Below are positions 1 to 5,527 of a DNA stretch of 5,853 nt, piece after piece. The DNA is from Candidatus Binataceae bacterium. GTDB taxonomy: Bacteria > Desulfobacterota > Binatia > Binatales > Binataceae. The notes under the pieces are model-generated. The model saw nothing but the letters and a program-made list of their open reading frames with translations, had not been told where the DNA came from and ran no database searches. The DNA lies in assembly GCA_030042765.1 (NCBI GenBank), contig JASHZA010000200.1:1-5853 (forward strand). The letters run 5' to 3'. The translations under genes were made by a program, and so were the position numbers. Position 1 is the first letter of the stretch. Every line of letters starts with the position of its first letter.

Positions 1-1122
1 TATTGCAGCAAGGACGGGATCGTTCCCGTGCCGGACGATCAGTTGCCCGTCGTCCTGCCCGAGATGAAGGAGTACCAGCCCTCCGGCACCGGCCGCTCTC
101 CGCTTGCAAACGTCCCCGAATTCGTCAACACGACCTGTCCCAAGTGCGGCGGACCGGCCGAACGCGAAACCGATACCCTCGACGGCTTCGCCTGTTCTTC
201 GTGGTACTTCCTGCGCTTCGCGGCGCCTCACTACGACGCCGCTCCCTTCGAGAAAAAAGCCGGCGATTACTGGCTTCCGGTCGATCTTTACGTAGGCGGC
301 GCCGAACACGCCGTGATGCATCTGCTGTACGCGCGGATGTGGACCAAGGTGATGTTTGACGCAGGCTTGATCAAATTCAACGAACCGTTCCCGGTCCTGC
401 GCAACCAGGGCATGATCTGGGCCGCCGACGGCCAGAAAATGTCCAAAAGCAAGGGCAACGTCGTCACGCCCGACGCGATGGTCGACAAGTACGGCGCCGA
501 CGCGCTCCGCCTGTGGGAACTCTTCATGGGCCCCTTTGAGGAGGCTACCAACTGGAACGAAGAAGGCGTCGTCGGCACCGCCCGCTACCTGACGCGCGTC
601 TGGACACTCGTCCGCCGCTTCGTCGAAGCCGGATGCCCCGACGGCAACCCCAGCGCCGAGACCCTCAAGCGGGCCCACAAAACCATCCGCACCGTCACCG
701 ATCACGTCGATCGGATGCGCTTCAACACCGCGCTTGCCACGCTAATGGATCAGTTGAACTACATCCAGAAGCTCGCGCCCGCCGAGATGGGCCGTTTCGT
801 CGCCGAGACCTACGTCCTGATGCTCGCGCCGATGGCGCCCTATATCGCCGAAGAACTCTGGCGCGCCCTCGGCCACGACCAATCTATCCATCTCGAAGCC
901 TGGCCGAAGTTCGACTCCGAACTGACCCGCGACGAGATGGTCACCGTCGTCGTGCAGGTCAACGGCAAAGTCCGCGACCGTCTCGAAGTCCCCGCGGGCA
1001 TGGGCGAGGCGGCGAACACCGAGGCTGCCCTCAAGAGCGATGCGGTCCTCAAGCATCTGGGCGGCAAGCCGCCGAAGAAGGTCATCTACGTCCCCGACAA
1101 GCTGGTCAGCATCGTGGCGTAG
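1..1122 (+). CDS. leuS: Leucyl-tRNA synthetase, C-terminal part (5'-truncated by window edge)
   Basis: This class I aminoacyl-tRNA synthetase charges tRNA-Leu with leucine in the cytoplasm. The frame is open from base 1 (first residues YCSKDGIVPVP) to a TAG at 1120-1122, giving 373 residues. Bacterial LeuRS is usually about 800-870 residues, so the N-terminal half with the HIGH motif and the editing domain lies outside the window. Visible parts, numbered from base 1, are a CPKC pair at residues 46-49, followed by the conserved AERETDT and SSWYFLRF segments. Next come VDLYVGGAEHAVMHLLYAR at about 94-112, the KMSKS catalytic loop at 146-150 (bases 436-450), a helical anticodon-binding domain at about 210-300, and the small C-terminal tRNA-binding domain starting at VVVQVNGKVRDR (316-326) and ending in KLVSIVA. 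The variant GFACSSWYF replaces the DTF-x-x-SSWY form of enterobacterial LeuRS. I see no frameshift. The internal ATG at 28 is not the start, because homology continues upstream to the edge. Confidence 0.97.
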   Translation, partial: YCSKDGIVPVPDDQLPVVLPEMKEYQPSGTGRSPLANVPEFVNTTCPKCGGPAERETDTLDGFACSSWYFLRFAAPHYDAAPFEKKAGDYWLPVDLYVGGAEHAVMHLLYARMWTKVMFDAGLIKFNEPFPVLRNQGMIWAADGQKMSKSKGNVVTPDAMVDKYGADALRLWELFMGPFEEATNWNEEGVVGTARYLTRVWTLVRRFVEAGCPDGNPSAETLKRAHKTIRTVTDHVDRMRFNTALATLMDQLNYIQKLAPAEMGRFVAETYVLMLAPMAPYIAEELWRALGHDQSIHLEAWPKFDSELTRDEMVTVVVQVNGKVRDRLEVPAGMGEAANTEAALKSDAVLKHLGGKPPKKVIYVPDKLVSIVA

Positions 1123-1159
1123 ATCCGCCTGAGCCGCCCCGCTAGCGCCGTTCTGCCCG

Positions 1160-1193
1160 TGCTTGAAGCTTTGACGCTGGCCGTGCGATTGTC
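1160..1193 (+). promoter_or_regulatory. Candidate sigma70-type extended -10 promoter of the first crotonase gene
   Basis: Two blocks, TGCTTGAAGC (1160-1169) and GCCGTGCGATTGTC (1180-1193), are repeated exactly and with identical spacing before the next gene, while the 10 bases between them have diverged. TTGAAG (1163-1168) fits a -35 box. After an 18-base spacer, GATTGT (1187-1192) could be a weak -10 box preceded by a TGn extended -10 (TG at 1184-1185). Transcription would then start near 1199, about 30 bases before the ATG at 1230. Conservation of the two boxes but not the spacer is what a promoter would give. The -10 match alone is poor, so a regulator-binding site is an alternative. Confidence 0.5.
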
Positions 1194-1229
1194 GGGGCAT
1201 TCCCTCCAGGTGAAAGGCGGCGTCCGAAA

Positions 1230-1991
1230 ATGGCCGATGAACTCAAGGTCGAACGTTCTCAGAATTTCGTAACGCTCTCGCTCAACCGTCCCGAAAAACG
1301 CAACGCGATCAATCGCGCCGTGATCGAGGCGTTCGACGGCGCCCTCGCCTCCGTCGAGGCCGACAAAAACATCCGCGCCGTCATCATCAGGGGCGAGGGA
1401 CGCGGCTTCTGCTCCGGCCTCGACCTCCGCGATATCGAACAGATGGGCGCCGGCGGTCTCACCTTCGAGAAAATTATCCGCCGGCTCCAGGCTCTGCCCG
1501 TCCCCACCATCGCCGCCGTGCACGGCGAGGCGCTGACCGGCGGACTCGTGCTCGCCCTCACCTGCGACCTCCGCATCGCCGCCGAAGGCGCACGGCTCGG
1601 GATGACTCCGGCGCGCATCGGTTATCTCCCGACCTACTGGATCTTCCGCAAATTCGTCGAAACCGTCGGCCCCGCCAACACCGCCGAGATCATGTACCTC
1701 GCCGATCCCGTTGACTCCGCGCGGGCGCGCGAGATGGGACTCGTGCACAAAGTCGTCCCAGACAACAATCTCGGCGCCGCCGCCACCGCATGGGCCGAGA
1801 AAATCGCCGGTAACGCCCCACTCTCGGTCCGCGCGATGAAGCAGATGATTTCGCGCGTCATCAGCGAGGCCTTCGAGGTCGATCACAAGGACCTCGACGA
1901 ACTCGGCAACAAGGTCCGCACCTCCCAGGACGCCAAAGAGGGCGTGCGCGCGTTCCTCGAAAAGCGCAAACCCGTATGGCGCGGGGAATGA
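1230..1991 (+). CDS. Crotonase-fold protein (enoyl-CoA hydratase/isomerase family) lacking both hydratase glutamates
   Basis: The protein has 253 residues, a normal length for a cytoplasmic single-domain crotonase that binds acyl-CoA thioesters. The N-terminal LNRPEKRNAIN (18-28), the FCSGLDL oxyanion-hole strand (60-66) and TGGLVLAL (103-110) give the family signature. The C-terminal helices with NAPLSVRAMK (195-204) and EGVRAFLEKRKPVW (237-250) are typical of ECH-like proteins. By motif alignment with rat mitochondrial hydratase, catalytic Glu144 falls on Val107 and Glu164 on Pro127, so ordinary syn-hydration is unlikely. The MTPARIG segment resembles methylmalonyl-CoA decarboxylase-like crotonases. 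As I recall it, though, the His66/Tyr140 pair of E. coli YgfG is replaced by Leu64 and Pro134. The oxyanion hole looks intact, so it may still act on a CoA thioester by another mechanism. The ATG at 1230 is preceded by a weak AAGGCGG (1214-1220). It lies 107 bases after leuS, has its own promoter-like element, and is followed by a paralogue with about half its residues identical by eye. Family assignment is firm; the reaction is unknown. Confidence 0.93.
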   Translation: MADELKVERSQNFVTLSLNRPEKRNAINRAVIEAFDGALASVEADKNIRAVIIRGEGRGFCSGLDLRDIEQMGAGGLTFEKIIRRLQALPVPTIAAVHGEALTGGLVLALTCDLRIAAEGARLGMTPARIGYLPTYWIFRKFVETVGPANTAEIMYLADPVDSARAREMGLVHKVVPDNNLGAAATAWAEKIAGNAPLSVRAMKQMISRVISEAFEVDHKDLDELGNKVRTSQDAKEGVRAFLEKRKPVWRGE

Positions 1992-2012
1992 CGCGCCCGC
2001 CCGCGCTGCACC

Positions 2013-2046
2013 TGCTTGAAGCGCACGTTGGGGCCGTGCGATTGTC
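2013..2046 (+). promoter_or_regulatory. Second copy of the two-block promoter-like element, before the second crotonase gene
   Basis: TGCTTGAAGC (2013-2022) and GCCGTGCGATTGTC (2033-2046) repeat the blocks found at 1160-1193, again separated by exactly 10 bases, of which only one matches. TTGAAG (2016-2021), an 18-base spacer and TGcGATTGT (2037-2045) fit an extended -10 promoter with a start near 2052, about 27 bases before the ATG at 2079. A few further matches lie just upstream (CTGC at 2006 and at 1153). The element lies only 21 bases after the stop of the first crotonase gene, so the second gene can be transcribed on its own. Confidence 0.5.
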
Positions 2047-2078
2047 TCCGCTGAAGCTTTGCGAAGGAGTTTTTTCCG

Positions 2079-2849
2079 ATGGCTGACGATGTACTTATAG
2101 TCGAACGCCGCGACAACTACGCGACGATCACCTTAAACCGCCCCGAGAAACGCAACGCCCTCAACGAGCCCCTGATGAAGGCGCTCGACGCCGCCATCAC
2201 CTCCTTCGAGGACGACAACGAAATCCGCGCCGTCATCGTCCGCGGCGCCGGCGGCAGTTTCTGCTCCGGCATTGACCTTGCCGAGGCCGAACGCCTCGAG
2301 GGCGGCCACAGCCCGGTCAACATCGAGCGCGTCTTCCATCGCCTCGCCAATGTGCCCGTCCCCACGATCGCCGCGGTCCAGGGCGCCGCTCTGGCCGGCG
2401 GATGCGAACTCGCGCTCCATTGCGACATCCGCGTCGCCGCCGAAGACCTTCGCATGGGAATGTCGGTCGCGCGCGTCGGCCTCGTCGTCCCCTACGACTT
2501 CATCCGCAAGCTCATCGAGGTCATCGGCGCCGCCAACACCGCGCAGATCCTCTATACCGCCGAACCGGTCGACGCGAATCGCGCCGTCCATATGGGGATG
2601 GTGCACGAAGTAGTCCCTAACGCGAAACTCGGCGAGGCCGCCGTGACCTGGGCCGAACGCGTGTCCGCCAACGCTCCCCTCTCGCTGCGGACGATGAAGA
2701 AAAGTATGCGCCGGGCGCTCAGCGGCGCTTTCACCACCTGGCACGACGACGTTCTCGAGATGGCGCGGAACGTCCGCCTGAGCGAGGACGCCAAGGAAGG
2801 CATTCGCGCCTTCCTCGAAAAGCGTCGCCCCAAATGGAAGGCGAAATAG
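2079..2849 (+). CDS. Crotonase-fold protein (enoyl-CoA hydratase/isomerase family), retains one of two hydratase glutamates
   Basis: The protein has 256 residues and is a full-length cytoplasmic crotonase acting on an unknown acyl-CoA. Family marks are LNRPEKRNALN (19-29), FCSGIDLAEAE (61-71) with the first oxyanion-hole amide, and LAGGCELALHCD (105-116), where Gly107 gives the second amide and Glu110 matches rat hydratase Glu144. A C-terminal EGIRAFLEKRRPKW (240-253) follows. The position of Glu164 is Val130 (MSVARVG), so the second acid/base is missing. At the position of YgfG Tyr140 there is Val137, and the next aromatic is Tyr139. A one-glutamate site could suit an isomerase, thioesterase-like, decarboxylase-like or atypical hydratase reaction, and the sequence does not choose among these. 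The start is well supported by AAGGAG (2064-2069) nine bases before the ATG. The gene arose by tandem duplication with the upstream crotonase and shares its promoter-like element. I see no terminator after it. Confidence 0.94.
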   Translation: MADDVLIVERRDNYATITLNRPEKRNALNEPLMKALDAAITSFEDDNEIRAVIVRGAGGSFCSGIDLAEAERLEGGHSPVNIERVFHRLANVPVPTIAAVQGAALAGGCELALHCDIRVAAEDLRMGMSVARVGLVVPYDFIRKLIEVIGAANTAQILYTAEPVDANRAVHMGMVHEVVPNAKLGEAAVTWAERVSANAPLSLRTMKKSMRRALSGAFTTWHDDVLEMARNVRLSEDAKEGIRAFLEKRRPKWKAK

Positions 2850-2995
2850 CGGCATAGACATATAAAAGCATGAAAGAATAGGACAGCCCCTATAAGAGAA
2901 AGTTTTTTGAGGAGATATCGTCTCTTAAATCTCATTTGCTAGACATAAGTTAAAACTTCTTGCTAGCGTCGCCATCCGAGAAGGGGGACCGTTTC
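2850..2995 (+). promoter_or_regulatory. A+T-rich leader of the cytochrome gene, with candidate -10 box and small symmetric sites
   Basis: This 146-base gap is visibly richer in A and T than the flanking genes. TATAAG (2891-2896) matches five of six positions of the -10 consensus; a weak -35 candidate, ATGAAA (2870-2875), lies 15 bases upstream. TAAGAGA (2893-2899) overlaps that -10 box and pairs with TCTCTTA (2921-2927), giving an inverted repeat with a 21-base loop. Further down, AAGTT-AA-AACTT (2947-2958) is a small palindrome bracketed by two direct copies of TTGCTAG (2936-2942 and 2960-2966, 24 bases apart). These are candidate operator or leader-hairpin elements. No regulator is encoded nearby, so which ones act is inference. 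Confidence 0.35.
2983..2988 (+). promoter_or_regulatory. Ribosome binding site that decides the cytochrome start
   Basis: GGGGGA (2983-2988), within AGAAGGGGGACC, ends seven bases before the ATG at 2996. This favours that ATG over an in-frame TTG at 2960, which has no purine-rich site at suitable distance and would place 12 extra residues before a normal signal peptide. Confidence 0.6.
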
Positions 2996-4597
2996 ATGGA
3001 TGGTTTAACGGCTTTCCGACGCGCATGTGCCGTTTTGGGTCTTATCGCCTCGTTCGCTCTTCTTCTCACCGGCACCTCAAATCTGGCATTCGCACAAACC
3101 GACCATAGTCAATCGACTGCATGGGCCGCCGCCGCGATCGCCCACGCCCACCGTATGAGCGAATTTCGCGACGCCGGTACAGGAACTCAGCCAGATCCTC
3201 CCGTGATTCCCGAATTCGAGCTCGACCTCGACTCAAGCGGGGCAGTGGCGACTTATCAGCCCGGGGGAGCCACCATCACCAGCCAGAACCCCTTCTTCCA
3301 AAACCTCGGCACCAACGGCAGGACCTGCTTCACCTGCCATCAGCCGCAGACCGGGTGGACCATCAGCGCGCAATCCGCCGAGTCTCGTTTCGATCAAAAC
3401 GGCGTCAATGATCCGTTGTTTCGCCTCGTCGATGGAGCTACGTGCCCGAGCGACGACATCTCGACGCCGGCAGCCCAACGCACTGCCTTTAGCCTGTTGA
3501 TTACTAAGGGGCTGATTCGAATCGGCCTGCCGATGCCCTCGCCTACCCAGTTCGAGGTCGCCTCGGTAAACGACCCTTACGGCTGCAACACCAATGGAAC
3601 GACCGGACTAACCAGCCCGACCAGCGGCATCGTCTCGGTCTATCGCCGTCCGCTGCCTGCCACCAATCTGGGCTTCCTGAGCACCATCATGTGGGATGGC
3701 CGCGAGCCCAGTCTCGCCCATCAGGCCCTCGACGCCACTCTGGGCCACGCCCAAGCCAACCCTCCTGGACCGTCAGCGGCACAACAGGCTCAGATCGTGG
3801 CTTTCGAATCGGGGGTGTTTACCGCTCAACTATTCGACGAGGATGCCGGCCTCCTGCTCGCTCCTCCGTCCACTCTGTTTCTGACCATTCCGATTCCCAA
3901 CTCATCTCCGCTCTCGTGCACCTCGGCTAGCCTGGTGCAAACCGGAGGACCGTTCGCGCTCGCAGATCTGCTTCCGGACTTCTTTATCGGCATCAACGAT
4001 CCACTCAATCAGAATCCCTGCGGGACCGTCTTCACCTCCAATATCTTCGACCTCTATGACAATTGGCCGAACCTGACGGGAACGGACGATCAAAGCGACC
4101 AGCGTAAATCGATCGCACGTGGCGAGGCCGTATTCAATACCAAACCAATCACTATCACCGGCGTAGCCGGCCTTAACGACGTGTTGGGTAAGACCTCGAT
4201 CGCGGGAACATGCGGCACCTGTCATGACACCCCGAACGTCGGCGACCATTCTATTAAGGCGCCCCTGAATATCGGAATAGCGGTCGCCAATCCGGGCCCG
4301 CCTGCGCTCGACATCTCCGGCCTGCCTGTATTCGAGTTGCAATGCACCTCGGGTCCGTTGGCGGGAAACACGTATTACGTCACCGACCCCGGGCGCGCCC
4401 TGATCAGCGGTAATTGCGCCGACATCGGCAAGGTCAAAGGCCCAATTCTGCGCGGACTTGCGGCGCGCGCTCCCTATTTTCACAACGGCTCGGCCGCGAC
4501 GCTCGACGATGTGGTGAACTTCTACGACGACCGCTTCGCAATCGGTTTCACCGATCAGGAAAAGCAGGACCTGATGAATTTCCTGAAAGCGCTCTGA
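2996..4597 (+). CDS. Exported di-heme cytochrome c, cytochrome c peroxidase/MauG-like superfamily
   Basis: The 533-residue preprotein has a signal peptide: Arg8-Arg9, a hydrophobic stretch at about 11-27, then AFA before Gln34, so the mature protein is probably periplasmic. Heme 1 binds at CFTCH (111-115) and heme 2 at CGTCH (406-410). Family marks include [13 protein letters not shown] (139-151), RIGLPMP (175-181), MWDGREPSL (232-240) and [10 protein letters not shown] (463-472). The C-terminal block [30 protein letters not shown] (482-511) is typical of the cytochrome c peroxidase superfamily. Members reduce peroxide or oxidise other substrates using electrons from small c-type carriers. 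This one has about 295 residues between heme sites against roughly 150 in classical bacterial peroxidases, so it carries a large insertion and need not be a peroxidase. Six cysteines besides the heme ones (150, 197, 308, 342, 450, 474) could form disulfides. Met180, Met232 or a histidine may be a distal ligand; I cannot decide. Codon use is more mixed than in leuS and the crotonases. No maturation or partner gene is adjacent. Confidence 0.92.
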   Translation: MDGLTAFRRACAVLGLIASFALLLTGTSNLAFAQTDHSQSTAWAAAAIAHAHRMSEFRDAGTGTQPDPPVIPEFELDLDSSGAVATYQPGGATITSQNPFFQNLGTNGRTCFTCHQPQTGWTISAQSAESRFDQNGVNDPLFRLVDGATCPSDDISTPAAQRTAFSLLITKGLIRIGLPMPSPTQFEVASVNDPYGCNTNGTTGLTSPTSGIVSVYRRPLPATNLGFLSTIMWDGREPSLAHQALDATLGHAQANPPGPSAAQQAQIVAFESGVFTAQLFDEDAGLLLAPPSTLFLTIPIPNSSPLSCTSASLVQTGGPFALADLLPDFFIGINDPLNQNPCGTVFTSNIFDLYDNWPNLTGTDDQSDQRKSIARGEAVFNTKPITITGVAGLNDVLGKTSIAGTCGTCHDTPNVGDHSIKAPLNIGIAVANPGPPALDISGLPVFELQCTSGPLAGNTYYVTDPGRALISGNCADIGKVKGPILRGLAARAPYFHNGSAATLDDVVNFYDDRFAIGFTDQEKQDLMNFLKAL

Positions 4598-4611
4598 CCG
4601 CCCCCTCTTCC

Positions 4612-4646
4612 GCCCTCCCCACTTTGTCTCGCACCAAGGGGAGGGC
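4612..4646 (+). terminator. G+C-rich hairpin after the cytochrome gene, possible terminator
   Basis: GCCCTCCCC (4612-4620) and GGGGAGGGC (4638-4646) form a perfect 9-bp stem with a 17-base loop, starting 15 bases after the cytochrome stop codon. No T-tract follows on either strand, so it is not a classical intrinsic terminator. It could still end or protect the transcript, or be a copy of a dispersed intergenic repeat. Confidence 0.4.
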
Positions 4647-4783
4647 CAGCGCGCCTACGGGCGGATCGCCACAACCACAGGCGGTAGTCGACAAGCTCAT
4701 GTTTTCAGCGCGACGCGCCCGGCGATCAGCCGGCGGCCAGTTTGGCCTGGCGGGCGAGGACCCGGCTCCGCAGCGGCTCGCAG

Positions 4784-4811
4784 GTCAGGGATCTCTCCGC
4801 CCCCGCCTGAC
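4784..4811 (-). terminator. Weak hairpin downstream of the small minus-strand gene
   Basis: GTCAGG (4784-4789) and CCTGAC (4806-4811) form a 6-bp stem with a 16-base loop, about 30 bases beyond the stop of the small minus-strand gene. There is no T-run. Between this and the stem at 4612-4646 the gap holds only short G+C-rich hairpins such as GGCCA-GTT-TGGCC near 4735-4750, and no convincing gene. Confidence 0.2.
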
Positions 4812-4841
4812 ATCCGCGCGCCGAAACGATTCCGCGCCCGC

Positions 4842-5057
4842 CTATGCGGCGCTCTTATTGGATATCGGACCGCACTGAGTGCAACGAGGCACGGCGAGCG
4901 CCGCGTCCAGGCCGATCAAGGCCATCCAGACGAACACCCACGCGCCTAAGGTCAGGCCGGTCAAAATCACATGCAGCAAAAAGTTGGACTTTTCCGCGAC
5001 CGCCGACGCTTCTCCCCCGCACCGCTCGCAAAAGCGGCTCACCCCTATCTGAGCCAT
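4842..5057 (-). CDS. Small zinc-ribbon membrane protein (71 aa), function unknown
   Basis: The protein begins MAQIGVSRFCERCGGEA and has two CxxC knuckles, Cys10/Cys13 and Cys59/Cys62 (CTQCGP). They flank one or two hydrophobic segments at about residues 26-56, containing LLHVILTGLTLGAWVFVWMAL. Paired CxxCG motifs around a short membrane hairpin suggest that both ends lie on the same side and share one zinc ion. I recognise this layout from short hypothetical bacterial proteins but know no function for it. The ATG at 5057-5055 is preceded on the minus strand by AGAAGGGGG, nine bases upstream, much like the cytochrome gene's site. An in-frame TTG at 5093-5091 would add 12 residues but has poorer support. 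TATAAC on the minus strand (5125-5120) is a possible -10 box with no clear -35. The gene is convergent with the cytochrome gene and divergent from the GST gene. The cysteine spacing and hydrophobic core make it very unlikely to be a chance frame. Confidence 0.75.
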   Translation of the reverse strand: MAQIGVSRFCERCGGEASAVAEKSNFLLHVILTGLTLGAWVFVWMALIGLDAALAVPRCTQCGPISNKSAA

Positions 5058-5332
5058 CTTCGCTAGCCCCCTTCTGTAGCCGATATACTCCAAGGGCGGT
5101 CAAGCAGTAAGCCGTTTTTGTTATAGCCGCATAATCAACCGGGCGCGCCCGCTTCGCTCGCCCACCGCCTCATCGATTCGACTTCCCGGCGTTCGGCTAG
5201 GCGCCGGCAGCAGCTTTCACCCTTCCAGTGTCGATGCCCGGTGCGAGCGCTCTCTCCTCTCCACGAGGATTCTGTTGCAAGCCAGCTGGCGGAGCGCCCA
5301 AACGGCGCGTAGCGAGCAAGCGAGTGTTGATC

Positions 5333-5398
5333 CTTGACGCGGCTCGGCAGACTCGCCCGCTCGGCTTCGCAAGCGAAACCTGATCGAGCTGCGTCAAG
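5333..5398. repeat. Inverted repeat with 14-bp arms in the intergenic gap
   Basis: CTTGACGCGGCTCG (5333-5346) is the reverse complement of CGAGCTGCGTCAAG (5385-5398) at 13 of 14 positions, and the one mismatch would be a G-U pair if transcribed. Allowing a one-base bulge, the outer end extends to about 5330-5400. The 38-base loop holds a smaller hairpin, TTCGC-AA-GCGAA (5366-5377). It has no downstream T-tract and sits about 130 bases before the GST start. It could be a dispersed palindromic repeat, a structured RNA or a recombination site. Confidence 0.6.
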
Positions 5399-5459
5399 AT
5401 GCGCCAAGCGGCGGGCACCGCGAGCATCAAGTCCGGGTTGCCTGGATCTCTTCTGATTC

Positions 5460-5487
5460 TTGACTGATCGTTCCAAACCTAATAAGT
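5460..5487 (+). promoter_or_regulatory. Possible promoter of the glutathione transferase gene
   Basis: TTGACT (5460-5465) matches the -35 consensus at five of six positions. The downstream A+T-rich TAATAAGT (5480-5487) is the only -10-like sequence at about the right place, but it gives a spacer of only 14 to 16 bases and a mediocre match. The distance to the ATG at 5528 (about 40 bases) is suitable. Confidence 0.3.
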
Positions 5488-5515
5488 TCGGTCCCATTTC
5501 CGGCGGCAGATTGTT

Positions 5516-5521
5516 AGGAGG
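5516..5521 (+). promoter_or_regulatory. Strong ribosome binding site of the glutathione transferase gene
   Basis: AGGAGG (5516-5521) is a full Shine-Dalgarno core ending six bases before the ATG at 5528. It is the best ribosome binding site in the window and fixes the start of the right-edge gene. Confidence 0.8.
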
Positions 5522-5527
5522 CTTCCG

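Larger units (their letters stand above)
5058..5527. other. 470-base gap between divergent genes, rich in palindromes, no supported protein gene
   Basis: The part next to the small minus-strand gene (about 5095-5139) is A+T-richer and probably holds that gene's promoter. From about 5140 to 5460 the sequence turns G+C-rich and full of self-complementary segments: CGGGCGCGCCCG (5140-5151), CCGGCG/CGCCGG (5186-5191/5202-5207), GAGCGCTC (5245-5252), GCCAGCTGGC (5281-5290), GCGCC/GGCGC (5294-5298/5304-5308) and the long inverted repeat at 5333-5398. Minus-strand frames are open through it but encode only arginine- and alanine-rich text with no domain, and one runs on antisense into the GST gene. 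I read it as non-coding, structured DNA or RNA of unknown role. No tRNA or rRNA was recognised. Confidence 0.55.

Noticed and set aside
1086..1886. Long minus-strand open frame (266 codons) antisense to the first crotonase gene
   Set aside because: It is a mirror of a strongly biased high-G+C gene. Its text is Gly/Asp/Glu-rich with no domain, and the plus-strand crotonase motifs are unmistakable.
1230..2849. The crotonase pair as a simple two-gene operon
   Set aside because: The second gene has its own promoter-like element and ribosome binding site in the 87-base gap, so separate transcription is at least as likely.
2133..2861. Long minus-strand open frame (242 codons) antisense to the second crotonase gene
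   Set aside because: It has the same cause and similar low-information composition as the frame antisense to the first crotonase, so it reflects shared codon bias rather than a gene.
2960..2995. TTG at 2960 as an upstream start of the cytochrome gene
   Set aside because: The ATG at 2996 has a well-spaced GGGGGA site and gives a normal signal peptide. The TTG lies within the TTGCTAG direct repeat and has no ribosome binding site.
3902..4483. Minus-strand open frame of 193 codons inside the cytochrome gene
   Set aside because: It is antisense to the C-terminal heme domain, whose CxxCH and APYFHNG motifs fix the plus strand, and the frame shows no protein features of its own.
4414..4878. Plus-strand frame running from the cytochrome gene across the 4598-4841 gap
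   Set aside because: It begins out of frame inside the cytochrome coding region and encodes only Arg/Ser/Pro-rich text through the hairpins.
5197..5430. Minus-strand frame of 77 codons inside the palindrome-rich gap
   Set aside because: It coincides with the inverted repeats, has no convincing ribosome binding site or domain, and overlaps other open frames. I kept the region as non-coding while noting it as a repeat candidate.
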